A DNA stretch of 64,000 nt, taken from Poecilobothrus nobilitatus. Taxonomy: Eukaryota > Arthropoda > Insecta > Diptera > Dolichopodidae. Under the pieces are notes generated by a model, which saw only the letters and a list, made by a program, of their open reading frames with translations, was not told the origin of the DNA and searched no databases. Each line of letters starts with the position of its first letter. The first letter of the stretch is position 1. Where the stretch lies: contig OX352772.1 of assembly GCA_947095535.1 (NCBI GenBank), positions 221,593,617-221,657,616 of the forward strand, in the 5' to 3' direction. Made by a program: the position numbers and the translations under genes. This document shows positions 11,561-22,659 of the stretch, piece by piece.

Positions 11561-11805
11561 AAACCTAAATAAGTTTAATATATGCCACATATGTTATAAT
11601 TATTTTTATTTTACTTTTATTTGGATTATTTGGAAGCATAAAGACATTAAAACAATTGAAACACGCAATAATGTAAAACAATGTGTAAAATGAAATTGAA
11701 ATTTGAAAAAAAAAATATATATAAAAAATATTAAATTTTTGGGGAGACAAATGCGGAAACAAGAACATAGGTTTTCATTTTCTACCCACAAAACAAAACA
11801 AACAA
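11561..11805. other. AT-rich non-coding stretch
   Basis: AT-rich spacer between the LINE-A1 5' end and the family-4 repeat; nothing recognised. Confidence 0.4.
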
Positions 11806-12760
11806 GGCAGAATGTAAACCAACGGTTTTTAAAAGCGCACATTTGCAAAAGATAATACAAACTGTTTAGAATCGTGACTTGCACCAAAATTTAAAAATTG
11901 CATTTAAACAAAAATTTGAAAATAAGACTTAAGCGCTTTAAGTGTGGAATCCGATGTAACTAAGAAAAACGGTCAACACACGTAAAAATATATTGAACTT
12001 TTAAGTTTTATGTCTTGCCGCAGAAAAATTTGTACAGGTGCCTCAGTTACAGGTTGAGCCGAAATTGTTCTTAAACAGGGGGCGGCACAAAAATATTTTC
12101 TGAGAAAGCTTATACTAATCCTAAAAGTTCTTTCTTGTTTCAAAATTTCAAGTTCCTATCTAAAAGCTTTCCGTAGTTATTAAGATAGAAAATTCATGCA
12201 AAATTTAGTTTATGTAAACACGGTAAATTTAAATACTAAATTACAAAATATTGTATAATTTTGATATTGTTTTATAGAGCTAAAACAAATCAAGTCTTAT
12301 AGCGTTTTTGGATTGTAAAACTACTACGCAGAGCCTGAGATATATACTACTGAAATTTTTTTGCAATTTTGGGGAACTTTAATACTGGAACCTTATGCAA
12401 CTAAAAGAAACCGTTAACACACGTAAAAATATGTTATAGGAACTTTATTTTTTTTGTCTTGCAATAGCAAAATATGTACAGGTGCCTAAGTTACAGATGC
12501 TTAAAAAAAGCTAATTTTGAATTTTTGAGCTGTAATAGCTCATAAAAATGGGGGGGTAAAAAAAAAATTTTAGAGGAAACTTATACTAATTCTAAGTTCT
12601 TTCTTAGTTTAAAATTTGAAGTCTCTATCCAAAAGCGTGCCGTAGTTATGCAGATAGAAAAATCATGCAAAATTTAGTTTTTACATAACGGTAATTTTAA
12701 CCAAGATTTGCCTATTGTCAAACCAATATAGAAATTTTCTCAAATTTTTTATATGATGCT
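11806..12760 (+). repeat. Repeat family 4, copy a
   Basis: It begins AGAATGTAAACCAACGG (about 11,812), exactly as the insertion in the polymerase gene at 53,753. Body landmarks shared with that copy include AACACACGTAAAAATATATT, ACAGGTGCC…AGTTACAG, ACAGGGGG, CTTATACTAATTCTAAAAGT and CATAACGGTAAATTT. Two internal sub-repeats of about 440 bp are visible (12,000-12,240 and 12,440-12,700 share the same landmarks). It is non-coding. Confidence 0.75.
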
Positions 12761-14770
12761 TTAATTGTCTCAAATATTAAAAGCAAAACAAAAAATAATA
12801 ATAATAGTAGTTTTTCCTAAGAAATATTAACCATACTACATGTAGTCCACCAGGAAAATATGGTATAAAATTATAAAAAAAACTTGAACTTTTTATAAAT
12901 GTTAGATCCACATTTTTATTAAAACAAAACCAAACTGAAAAAATCAAAATATAATTTAGTGTCAAAAATGTCTTTTCTCTCAAATAATAAAACAAAAATT
13001 TCATTACACCTTATTTTCCTGGTAGACTACATGTAGTACATGAACATTATAACTGTAAACTACAAAAAACGGTACTATTTATTTCAATTTTAGTTTATAT
13101 TTCAACATGTTTTAAGAAAAAAAAAACTATTTCACTATGGCCATATTATATTATTTTTAATATATACTTACATTGCATACTTATGTCAGTAAAAATAAAT
13201 ACAACAAAATTTTGTTTGAAAGTGATTCCTATAAAATTTTATATGCAAATAAGTGAGAATACTACATTTAGTCTACCAGGCAAATCTGGGTACTAAATTA
13301 AAAAAATTATAATTTATAATTTTGAAATTATAAATTGAATCATGAATTTCCTGAATTTCAATATGATATTCATGCCATCCTTCATTTATATTTTGTGTAA
13401 AACCTTAATGGTGTTATAAAATTTTTTTGTATATTCAAAAAATTATATCCTTAACTTTGCTTTATCTTCAAAAAACAAATATAAAAAAATAATTAATAAT
13501 TTTTATTTAATATTTCATATTTTTACGTTTTTAAATTTAAAAAATTTTTATATTAAAATTGTCAATTACCAATTTGAAAATTTTTTTCTAAATTTTTATT
13601 CTATTTTACATTTCGCAGATATTAAAAGAAAAATTTTAATTTTTAATCTGTTTTTACATCTTGCAGTTAATTTTATTAAAATTTTATATAAAGCACAGCG
13701 GTGGATAAAAATTTAGTTGGAGATGTCTAGGTAGTCCAACACTAAAAGTTACCTACTGAGGAGTCCAGTAGTGTTTGGATGGACGAAGCACTCCAAAATT
13801 AACTTCATTTTGAAGTTAAACAAAATAAGAATGTTAATGATGGCATGAATATCATGTTGAAACGCATTCGGTCATAAATGAAGGGTTTTCTTTCATTTAT
13901 ACTTTGTGTAATACCTTAAAGGTGTTATAAAATTTTTTGTATAACTATTCAAAAAATTACATACTTAACTTACAACATCACATTGTTTTGTTTTTCAAAT
14001 TTTTGTTTAATAAATTCTGTAAAATTGCGTAAAATTTCCAAACTTAAATGTATTCATATTGAAAAGTAGTTAAGAAACAAAAAACAAAATAGAAAGACCT
14101 GGTCTTATGTATATAATTTATCTGTCCTTTGTCAATTAGAATTTACTATTATTGTTATTATGATTTAATGTTAATCCAGTAGAAATTGCATTCTTATAAC
14201 TCATTCCTTATATGACTTAAAAAATGTACATAATATCTACATTGTTTTTCTTATATAGATTAGTAGATATTATGTATAATACACTGCTTTTCAAAACTAA
14301 AACCGCTTTAAAAAATTAGAAGTTTTTTAGTCAGAAAAATAAATGTATACCAATATATTTGCCAACCATTTATTTATCAATATTTATTGTTTGATGACCA
14401 GTAATTTTCAGGTACATTTTTACAAGTTGTAGTTTATTTGATACTGGTGATAACATAAATAACTTCCTCAGTTGATATATTACCAAAAGCAAAAGAACTT
14501 GAAAGGCTATAATCCACCGTGTTAATAAAGGATTCCGAGGAATTAAAATTGGTAGGTGAAACTAAAAACTGCTTGCTTGGTTAAAGTTGCTTGCTTGGTC
14601 TAACTTGGTTAAATTATTTCAAAGATTCTTAGTATTACTTCACAATATTGTTGAAATGCTCCTTTTTTGCTTGCTTAATTTTTTAAATTTATCTCTATCA
14701 GTATTACTTATAGTATTTTTTCAGACCTCATAGGTGGCGTCCCGCCTATAAGATTTAAGAAGAATATATT
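12761..14770. other. AT-rich non-coding region with small repeats
   Basis: No gene was recognised. It holds an inverted pair (12,834-12,862 with 13,009-13,040). It also holds a direct repeat of about 110 bp (13,380-13,470 and 13,898-13,990: CATTTATA.TTTGTGTAA.ACC, GGTGTTATAAAATTTTTT), and near each copy GATGGCATGAATATCAT in opposite orientation. A small palindrome-like pair TACATAATATCTAC / GTAGATATTATGTA lies at 14,227-14,275. The 14,440-14,700 part is less AT-rich but shows no open frame. Confidence 0.5.
12834..13040. repeat. Inverted repeat around ACTACATGTAGT
   Basis: ACTACATGTAGTCCACCAGG plus AAAATA at 12,834-12,862 pairs with the reverse complement at 13,009-13,040 with two or three mismatches, about 27 bp. 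The arms enclose about 150 bp of AT-rich DNA. A third, diverged direct copy (ACTACATTTAGTCTACCAGG) is at 13,260. Possibly a MITE-like relic. Confidence 0.6.
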
Positions 14771-14783
14771 CGTCAAATAGGCG

Positions 14784-15590
14784 TCAAACTAAATTTTTAA
14801 AATATTGATTTTTTTCATTAATATTCACTATATTAATATTTTTGTAATCCCTATAAGTTATCGTTTTATTGGGAATATTTAATTTAGTTTTAAGGGATAT
14901 ATAGATCATATCATGATCAGAAAGACCAGAAACAGATAGCTGCCCAAAGTTTATTGCTTCACTCAAACGATCCAAGGATGTTAAAAATAGGTCTAATAAA
15001 GAATTATGGTTTTCACTAAAGCGAGTTGGTATTAAGTTATTAATAACACCAAGTGAATAATTGCTAATTTTTCTAAGAAACAAATTTTTCAATAAGTTAT
15101 TGTTATCCAAAATATCTATATTAAAATCGCCTCCAATAAGTATACTTTCGAAGTTAGAGCTAAATCTATCCAAAGCTTTTTTGAAAGGGGTCATTTTGTA
15201 GGCTGCGGGATGCGGAAAGTAAACAAACCCCAGGAGTACTGATTTTCCATTATTTGTTTCAATTAGAATGAATTCATTTTCATCTGACGCATCTGAATGA
15301 CACAACAACTTAACTGGAAGACCACATCTCAAATATATTGCAACTCCACCACCCCGAATTGTGTTCCCTCAGTTATCGATTTTGGAACGGTCACATCTGT
15401 ACAATGTGAAGTCTGGAATTTTGACCATACTTGAATCAATGTCATTATTAAGCCAAGTTTTACTTAGCATTATTACATGAATATTAGCTTTAGAAATGTA
15501 TGCTTTTAACATATCAGTTTTTGGACGAAAGCTTATAACATTAATGTGAATGACGTTCAGCGATTTATATTTGAAAGCTGTACGCAATAC
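14784..15590 (-). pseudogene. LINE-B endonuclease fragment (CR1/Jockey-like)
   Basis: Minus-strand N-terminus (15,587-15,369): VIHINVISFRPKTDML, HVIMLSKTWLN, which follows the endonuclease pattern N-IRSL…SETWL. After a stop it continues at 15,332-14,784 with VLLGFVYFPHP, ILIGGDFNIDIL (the catalytic GDFN), LLDLFLTS and SGLSDHDMIY (the SDH motif). Apart from the break near 15,365 the endonuclease motifs are complete. The RT domain is missing downstream. This is a 3'-deleted LINE, the reverse of usual 5' truncation, so later deletion is likely. Confidence 0.75.
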
Positions 15591-15799
15591 TATATTTGGA
15601 ATAAGATCCGAACTGCGTCCGAATAATGTTGCTGATTTTCAATAATTTCATTAAAATCTGTATTAGCTATATAATCTGTATTAGCTATAAAATATAGAAT
15701 TAGCTATACAATCTGTATTAACTATAGAATCAGTTTTAGTATTTTGAGTGCAATAAATACCCTTTAAATCATTTTCATTTGTCTCAAACTTTTCGTTCG

Positions 15800-16690
15800 A
15801 TTCTTTGTTATGTAAAATATTTTACCAATCTACATTAACCATATTTTCATTATCTTCTTCACAGTTAGCAAATTTAGAACAAAATACTATTTTTACACCA
15901 ATTATTTTTGCTATTATTGATCTGAACTCATGTGCAGATGGATTTCTCTTTTTGAAACGTATTAAACTGAATAAATTTTCAATTATGTCCTGATTCAGTC
16001 TGTTTGTGCCATTCATCATATATAATACCAATCATCATATTCATCGAACAACTCATTTGACAACATAAGAGTAGCTTTATTTTCCATTCAAGCAATTTAT
16101 TCTTATTTTTTATTTGGCACTTCAAATTTAAGATCTTGCAAATATTGTATCATACTTACGATTAAATGCCTTACATGATTATTTTACAGACTTTTCTGCA
16201 TTTGCTCCAATCTCTTTAAAAAAAAATTTATTAGTACTTGACTGATCCCAATATATTATAGCGTATTTTTATTTTCAAATCCTGTGTCAATTTTAAAATT
16301 TCCATAACGGTAAAATTTAATTTACTTACAGGTATGGAATTTTCTGACAAAACATATCCCAAAATTTGTTTCCAATTGTCATGCAAACTTCGTATTATAA
16401 ATACACAAGCATTTTTAGCTACTTCTGGCTGTTTCTTGTCTGAACCACATGCATAATCAACAAAACCTTCAATTTTATCATATCTCTCACTATAAGTAAA
16501 ATTTCTTTTTATTGCCATTTCATCAAATATTAATGTAACTTCTCTAGATTGATCAGGAAGCCTAGAAAAATATTCTTTAATTTTTACAAATAATTCCTTT
16601 GGTAATATGGAAGAAGTTAAGCTTTTTATTGGAAAATTATTATAGATTCAACGAACAGAAGGTAAACGAAATTCAACTTTTTCCCGTAAA
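15800..16690 (-). pseudogene. P-element / THAP9-type transposase remnant
   Basis: Minus-strand open part 16,690-16,231 reads LPKELFVKIKEYFSRLP, then VTLIFDEMAIKRNFTY with the first catalytic aspartate of the P-type transposase, then DKIEGFVDYACG and NACVFIIRSLHDNWKQIL. The far C-terminal part at 16,031-15,822 has TNRLNQDIIENLFSLIR, HEFRSIIAKII, the conserved end of P/THAP9 transposases. The middle (GTP-binding insertion and second catalytic region) is absent between about 16,030 and 16,230, and the THAP DNA-binding domain is not seen. It is an internally deleted copy. Confidence 0.7.
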
Positions 16691-16849
16691 AAGGTATAAA
16701 CGACTGTTGATTTAAAAAATATTATCTGAGATAATATTCTTTTTCCTTCTTTGATTAATAGATATCATTTTTATTTTGCATACGACAAAATATTTCCCGG
16801 AAACATAATTTTAGACTAATTATATTGTTATAGTCTGGCCATCGATATA

Positions 16850-17088
16850 TAAATTTAATAATTAATCGTATTTATTCAAAAAACAATATTAAAATTATGC
16901 AATATTATGTAATTTACTATTTAAAATTACCGTTATGTGAAAACCAAATTTTGCATGATATTTCTTTTTTCACAACTACGGTACGCTTTGAGAGGGGAAC
17001 TTGAAATTTTGAGACAAAAAATAACTTTTAGATTTAGTATAAGGTTACCTCAGAAAATTTCTTTGTACCCCCTGTTTAAGACCTATTA
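16850..17088 (-). repeat. Repeat family 4 fragment
   Basis: It contains TACCGTTATGTGAAAACCAA, TTGCATGATATTTC, CTTGAAATTTTGAGACAAA and CCCCTGTTTAAGACCTATTA in the inverse orientation to 54,060-54,250. It abuts the family-2 head at 17,090 directly. Confidence 0.65.
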
Positions 17089-17089
17089 T

Positions 17090-17595
17090 TATACCCTACA
17101 TCTAAAGTATAGGGTATATTAACTTTAGTATGGTGTTTGTAACCACCAAAAGGAAGCAAGTTAGATATGGACATGTATATATATTTTGAATCAGGATCAA
17201 CTCCTGAGTCGACTTAACGATGTTCGTCCGTCCGTTCGCACGATAACTCAAAAACTAATAAAGCTATCTTGATGAAATTTATATAGTAGGTTACTAATTA
17301 TGAAAGGCTAAGTTCGAATCTGGACAAAATCGGTCCATGGGTTCGGATTCTGGAAACTTCCGAATAATTCTGGAGCAAACGAGATTATCTCCAAAACCAA
17401 CAAAGATAGAACCTTTACATTTTGTACAATGATGTTTCTTCCCGTTCGACTTATGTCTCTGAAACTTAAGAGGATTCGGGATATGGGTTTGGATTTTGGA
17501 AGCTTCCGAACGAGCCCCAGAGCAAACGAGATTATCTCCAAAATCAACAAAGATAGAACCTTTAAATTTTGTACAATGAACAGTATGGGTGGGCA
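17090..17595 (+). repeat. Repeat family 2, short copy
   Basis: The head hairpin is at 17,090-17,118 (TATACCCTA … TAGGGTATA). The second stem TCAGGATCAACTCCTGA is at 17,191-17,207. GTTCGTCCGTCCGT and ATAACTCAAAAACTAATAAA follow. Then come about two units of the 147-bp family-2 tandem repeat (17,330-17,580) in inverse orientation to the array at 43-44 kb. It stops where a LINE-A 3' fragment begins, so one probably inserted into the other. Confidence 0.75.
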
Positions 17596-18003
17596 TCTGC
17601 CGAAATGTCAAGATGACGTAACACAGCATTCGGAAATTCGTTTGTCATGTACACGTCCCGTTTATGGAACCTTATGTCCGCACATGTGTTCCCAAGAGTT
17701 GGTAATTCATTTGTATACGATATAACGAAATTCAAGAACATTAACGTCTTTCTTCAAAATAACTATCCAAATCTTTCCTTCATCCTCCATAATATCAATG
17801 ATCCTAAATCTAATTTCCCCAGAAAACCTTCCCTCATACTTTTCCCCAAAACCAAGCTGTACATTATATTATTATGTATTAAAGGTCCCATTTTAAAATT
17901 TGGTTTTATAAGGGGTGGTTTTGGTTGGTTAGAGTCTAAGACTACTCAGAGTTTCTTTGACTGACTTTTGATGTTTTGCACCGTCCCTCGTAAAAAAAAA
18001 AAA
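17596..18003 (+). mobile_element. LINE-A 3' fragment
   Basis: The final coding part and 3' UTR of the LINE-A family are readable on the plus strand: SCTRPVYGTL-like text, FPRVGNSFVYD, and at the end GGTGGTTTTGGTTGG then CCGTCCCTCGT followed by poly(A) (17,987-18,003). It matches 25,370-25,738 and the complement of 8,365-8,760. It is a 5'-truncated copy. Confidence 0.75.
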
Positions 18004-18176
18004 AATAATACTTTTATTATATAAGTGGAATATACTTTTATTATATATATAGTTTGATGCACTTCAAACGTAGAAAATGAGCTAAACATAAATGTGTTCT
18101 GAATGTAATCACAAGCTAAACATTTACATGAATCGATTATTTTAGCACTTTCATTACTAATTTTTTCCTCAATACT

Positions 18177-19010
18177 TTAAAAGAATTGGTTAAATACATT
18201 CGCCTTTGCTCTAGATTCAATAACAATTTCACCATTTATAATATGACTAGTCTCTTTTCTATTTTTAGATTTATTAAGTAAATTGTTTACCATATCCCAT
18301 TTTTTTCCCCCATTTCTTTTAGCCATCCTAAAGTACGTTTTATAATAATTATTTTTATAATAAGTAATCTCCCTAGAAATCCGCCTACACATTTTTTTAT
18401 ATTTATTCATCAGGTTATTATTGGTTGGTTGTTTTTTAACTTTTTATAAAATCTATTTTTCAATCTAATTTTATTTAATAATAAAGAATTATTCCGTGGT
18501 TTAAGTTTTTTTGTTTTTAAATTATTTATATTATTACTATTAATCATAGTACTAGAATTTAAATGTTGATTCAATAATATAACAAAATTATCAAATACTT
18601 TCGACAGGTTAGATTCAGGAAAAACTTCATACCATAACTCATTCCTGAGGTAGTTATTCAATTTATTAAAATCAGAGTTATAATGTTGAATAGCCGAATA
18701 AGTCACACTAGGATCAGGAACATCGTGATTAAGGTAAGTAATGCAATGCTCAGACAACTGGAAATCAAAAACAGAACTACATATATAAAAATCACAAGAC
18801 AGATCTAAACGAACAAAAATATGTTCTAAACATGAATTACAATCCTCAGTTATTCCAGTCGGTTTATCTATACAAGATTCTAAGTCATGGGACGAGGGTA
18901 TGAGAATATAATTATCAATAAATACAGATTCCACCAAAATGTTCAAATTAATATTACCCAATGGTATTACATTTTTTAACTTAACACTCAATAACAATGA
19001 ATTTAATTCT
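18177..19010 (-). pseudogene. LINE-C endonuclease end and RT linker fragment
   Basis: The minus-strand frame from 18,997 has GNINLNILV in place of GDxNxD, then CLEHIFVR and FQLSEHCIT in place of the SDH motif. A long charged linker with CRRISREITYYKNNYYKTYF, GGKKWDMVNNLL and ANVFNQFF follows, typical of the segment between endonuclease and RT in CR1-like LINEs. The catalytic D of GDFN and the D of SDH are both changed. A stop at 18,410 splits it. The RT is lost at 18,177. Confidence 0.65.
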
Positions 19011-19074
19011 CAAAAATATTTCTTTATAAACAGAATTATTGTAAATAAACCTATAAATACAGACCAAATCGAGG

Positions 19075-20062
19075 AAGAGTGCAGTGGTGTAGACTGTGTC
19101 AACTCTGGGATACCCGTATGAACGTAATATATCCTGTTTTATAAAACTTGGTCATCTTTTAAAAACATTCAAATATTTTAGTACCGACGTTAAGAACAGA
19201 GATATATTTATGTAAATTGTCGAGTTGTATCCGAATATATTGCGCCTAGCTTCATTAAGTTCCAAGAGGTGCAAGAAGCCTGAACCGGCTGCTCTAGACC
19301 AACGAACTTTTAGAAAAGTTGTTGGCATGTAGCTCGATACCTCTTTACTAAATTGTAGATTCCTAGCTTCAATAAACACTGAGTTATTCTTATTTAAACG
19401 GAGAAGTTGTACGGCAGCTACTCGAATCCGTCGCACCACCACAACCAAATTTTACAGAAGTTGTTGATATAAAACTTGATCATCATCTGCAAGATTTCAG
19501 ACGCCTAGCTTTATTAAGTTCCAAGAGGTGCAAGAAGTCTGAGCCGACTGCTCTAGACCAACGAAATTTTACAAAAGTTTTTGGCATGTAACTCGACACC
19601 TCTTCACAAAATTGCAGATACCGAACTTCAGTAGAGACTGAGTTATTTTCATTTAAAGAGAGAAGTTGTATGGCAGCTGCCCGAACCTGTCGAACCATCA
19701 CAACCAAATTTAACAGAAGTTGTTGCCATAAAACTTGAACATCATTTACAAAATTTCAGAAACCTAGCTTGAATAGATATTGAGTTATTTCCATATAAAG
19801 AAAGAAATTGTATGGCAGCTACTCAAACACTGAGTTATTGGCAGGCACTCAAACACTGAGTGCCTATCCGAAAATGCTAAATTTAAATAGCAAAACTAAC
19901 AATTTTGCAAAAGTGATTTTTTACATGGCTTAATCGACTCAGAATTCGGTTCTGAGCCGATCCATACCTTTGCCACTATATCTAGCTCGACTCCTTTAAG
20001 GTGTCACAAACGTAATGGCAAATTTATTATACCCTTGAACATAGTTCATACGGGTATAAAAA
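19075..20062 (-). repeat. Repeat family 3, copy a (about 1 kb)
   Basis: It is collinear in reverse orientation with 46,731-47,750. The head hairpin is at 20,028-20,058 and the second stem CTCAGAATTCGGTTCTGAG at 19,938-19,956; the GTCCGTCCGTC box is deleted here. The body has two tandem units of about 261 bp (landmark TTCCAAGAGGTGCAAGAAG at 19,259 and 19,519). The far end carries CAACTCTGGGATACCCGTAT and AGAGTGCAGT, matched at 47,705-47,745. Peptides readable across the units come from the 261-bp (3 x 87) period, not from a gene. Confidence 0.85.
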
Positions 20063-20107
20063 TGAACTGGTTTTTTAATTCAATTTTCTAATATTATTAT
20101 TATATAG

Positions 20108-20274
20108 GGGCCTCGATGGCCTAGTGGGTAAGCGCGTATAAAATACACTGTAAACACCGAGAGAGTGTGGGTTCGAGTCCCACACACGTCGTAAGAGTTA
20201 TTCCTGAACAGGAAAGGCTGTGTAATTTCCTGTCCACATTTATGTGGTAGAGAAATGCAATAAAAAAAAAAAAA
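20108..20274 (+). mobile_element. tRNA-derived SINE with target-site duplication
   Basis: The head carries a Pol III A-box (TGGCCTAGTGG, 20,117-20,127) and a B-box (GGTTCGAGTCC, 20,170-20,180) within a perfect T-arm-like stem (GTGGG…CCCAC). A unique body of about 85 bp (CTGAACAGGAAAGGC…) and poly(A) follow. It is flanked by the direct duplication ATTATATAG at 20,099-20,107 and 20,275-20,283. A tRNA-like head, A-tail and duplication together make this a SINE, not a tRNA gene. Confidence 0.85.
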
Positions 20275-20441
20275 ATTATATAGAAAAAGATAATTTTTTG
20301 TTATAAATTGTTATAATGTAAAAATTGTTTTTTGAATTAAAATTTTTTATTTAATTATTTTGTTTAACATTTTTTAATATTAAAAATAAAAAGAGTCTTA
20401 AAAAAAATTTATGTGAATTAATTTAATAATTTTAATAAAAA

Positions 20442-20591
20442 TTTTTATTTATTAGTTTCTGAAGGTTACGTATAAGCTATTCAGGTCCACTAGTTTTCAT
20501 GTATTTAATGCAATTATTTTTAAATTTTTTTTATTTTATTTTTATTATCTAAATAACCTATACGTAACCTTCAGAAATTAATAAATAAAAA
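20442..20591. repeat. Inverted repeat with CTGAAGGTTACGTATA arms
   Basis: The arms at 20,442-20,484 and 20,549-20,591 share TTTCTGAAGGTTACGTATA and flanks, about 41 bp with four mismatches. They are separated by about 65 bp. This lies just left of the Harbinger remnant and could be a small foldback element. Confidence 0.7.
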
Positions 20592-20619
20592 ATACATGTG
20601 TAATAATATACAAAAGAAA

Positions 20620-21722
20620 TTAGGCGAAGTGATTTAAATACATTTGTAATCTTGCTTGAGCGTTTACATTATCTTGATCTTCAACGTTATTATCTTCTGC
20701 AACATTATTATTTTTTTCATTGTCATTAAAAATTATGTTAGGTTCTCTGTTCTGAGATAAGTTGCCTAAAACAATACAGCATTTAATTATTTCTACTGCG
20801 TTTCTTGGTTGCATACGCAACTTATTTAAACAAGTAAATTTCTCCTTTAAAAACCATTGGTACATCCGATAACTTTTCGAGTTACCTTATGCTTTCTATG
20901 GTACATTTCCATAACTGAAGTTGGATTGTTCGTGTGGATGGGTTTTAATAACCAACTTTTTAGACCGTAGGCAGAATATCCCAATAGAACTCCATTTGAA
21001 ATAACTCGAAAGCCTCCTTCAAATCTTTCGAATAAAGGACTATTCCTTAACACTCTCGCATCATGAACATTTCCTGGCCAGTTAATATATGCATTATAAA
21101 ACTTATAATCAGGACCACAAACTAGCATACAGTTAATTGAATGATCTCCATGTCTGTCAATATAAGCTGGTTCAAATTCATTTGGCGCGTCAATTTTTGT
21201 TAAGGTACCATCAATACATCCACAAGCCTAAATAATATACTAATATTAACAAATATAATATACATATGTATGTATATATATTTGTAACAAATTACTTCCC
21301 GGTAATTCTTGCAAAACTTTCAGCAATTTCATATTTATTATCGCGCGACCATGAAACTATTGATTCAAAATATTCAGAGTTAATTGCTTGGACAACTCTA
21401 TGCACACATCTGCAAACAGTTGATTTCGAAATTCCATGCATATCCGCTATTCCATCATTATGCTCCCCCATTTCCTAACCAATGTAGGCAAGTTAATAAT
21501 TGTTGCTTAGATGTTAAAGGTTTTATGCGCAATAATTCGTCCAATGCTATTAAAAATATTCTCAAATACTGCAGCACTTAATCGAAATTTCTCATTAAAA
21601 TTAAAGACATTATTAAAAACAAAATTAATTCTGGGACGGACAACTCGTCAAATTCTCTCTTGCATCCGAAAATCTTCATCATCACTATCCTCACTACTAG
21701 AATGCCTAATATATAACATTTT
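20620..21722 (-). pseudogene. HARBI1-like nuclease/transposase, broken
   Basis: Starting at ATG 21,722 the frame reads an acidic N-terminus (SSSEDSDDEDF), an in-frame stop, then FRLSAAVFENIFNSIGRII. Further stops follow, then ACGCIDGTLTKIDAP (first catalytic D), FYNAYINWPGNVHDARVL (second D) and LLGYSAYGLKSWLL. The third catalytic site should read like VVER-NG; here the frame breaks at VIGCTNG and resumes as FLKEKFTCLNKLRMQPRNAV. A 68-bp intron-like gap (21,228-21,295, GT…AG on the minus strand) separates the second and third parts. The stops and lost glutamate make it inactive. Confidence 0.7.
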
Positions 21723-21985
21723 ATTCGACTTGTAAAAAAATTATTTAACGTCTTTCTTTATAAATTGTAACTTACAAATAAACACTTTTTTTACAATTTC
21801 TGATTTTGGTGAAACAGAAATTTACAATTTTGCTTAAAATTCTACAAATTGTTTATAAATTGTGGATACAATTTGTAAATTGTGTTTGTTTAAACTATAA
21901 TTTTAATATATTTTACAAATTTGTGAAAATTTCTTACAAATTGCAGAATAGGTGAAATACAATTGGTGAAATAGGCCCCTGAAAT
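20620..21985 (-). mobile_element. PIF/Harbinger-type DNA transposon remnant
   Basis: The minus strand carries a HARBI1-like transposase. The right end likely lies at 21,960-21,978, where GGGGCCTATTTCACCAATTG (as read inwards on the minus strand) looks like a Harbinger terminal repeat. I could not find the matching left terminal repeat near 20,600. The Myb-like second protein of autonomous Harbingers is absent. Confidence 0.7.
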
Positions 21986-22305
21986 ATTAAAAATGTTTGT
22001 TTACATAGTACAAAATGTTCAATACAATCATTCGTTGAACATTTTAATTAATAAAATAAGATACAAACAATGACCCGAAATGTGATGCAGTTTTTTGTAC
22101 TTGCGTTTAAATCATGTTGTAATAATTTCATGCATGTCGTATAACAACAAATTGATAAAGTTATAACCTTTACTACTTGTAATTTATCGATTAGCTGATA
22201 AGAAATTTTAGGAATAAGTTTTAGAATAAGTTTTTAGTTAAATATGATTTTATTAAAAAATAAACATTATTATTAATCTTGTGTGTAATAAAGAAAATAA
22301 CTCTA
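21986..22305. other. AT-rich non-coding stretch
   Basis: No gene or repeat recognised between the Harbinger end and the LINE fragments. Confidence 0.4.
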
Positions 22306-22309
22306 AAAA

Positions 22310-22600
22310 ATCGGAGAAATTCGATTAGAAATTTGAATAATATGAATATTCCAAGTTAGAGTATTGCTGAAAGCTACTCCTCGACTTTTGAAATGGTTTA
22401 CATATGGAACAGTTTTAGCATTCATTTTGATAGGTGTCCTATTTTTTTGTAAGAGCCTCCATAACATCAGCCTCCAAATTTCCTTTGTTTACATTTGGAA
22501 TAGCAATAATATCCACACTACTATGTAAACGCTCTTGTCCTAATAAAGTTACTTTTACATTCAGAATACTCACTTCGTTTTGTAAATTTTGATTATATTT
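22310..22600 (-). mobile_element. Scrambled LINE-D fragments
   Basis: 22,310-22,445 duplicates the LINE-D segment at 23,205-23,330 (ATATGGAACA.TTTTAGCATT.ATTTTGA, part of the post-catalytic RT region reading …PYVNHFKNLGVAL). Next to it, 22,445-22,600 reads on the minus strand LQNEVSILNVKVTLLGQERL and VDIIAIPNV, a coiled-coil-to-domain junction typical of LINE first-ORF proteins. RT sequence next to ORF1 sequence is out of normal order, so this is a rearranged joint. Confidence 0.55.
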
Positions 22601-22659
22601 ATTTTTTTTTAGAATTTCTTAACAATATAATAATGTAAATGTATTAAAATAAAATATAA

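Noticed and set aside
19152..19707. Similar peptides of about 75-98 residues here and at 47,111-47,335
   Set aside because: They are readings of the 261-bp tandem of family 3 (3 x 87), without a start, domain or codon signal.
20107..20113. GGGGCCT at the SINE start as the left Harbinger terminal repeat (compare 21,972)
   Set aside because: Only seven bases agree and the following sequence is tRNA-like; the SINE duplication explains this boundary.
20108..20200. Functional tRNA gene
   Set aside because: The poly(A) tail, target-site duplication and unique body identify a SINE.
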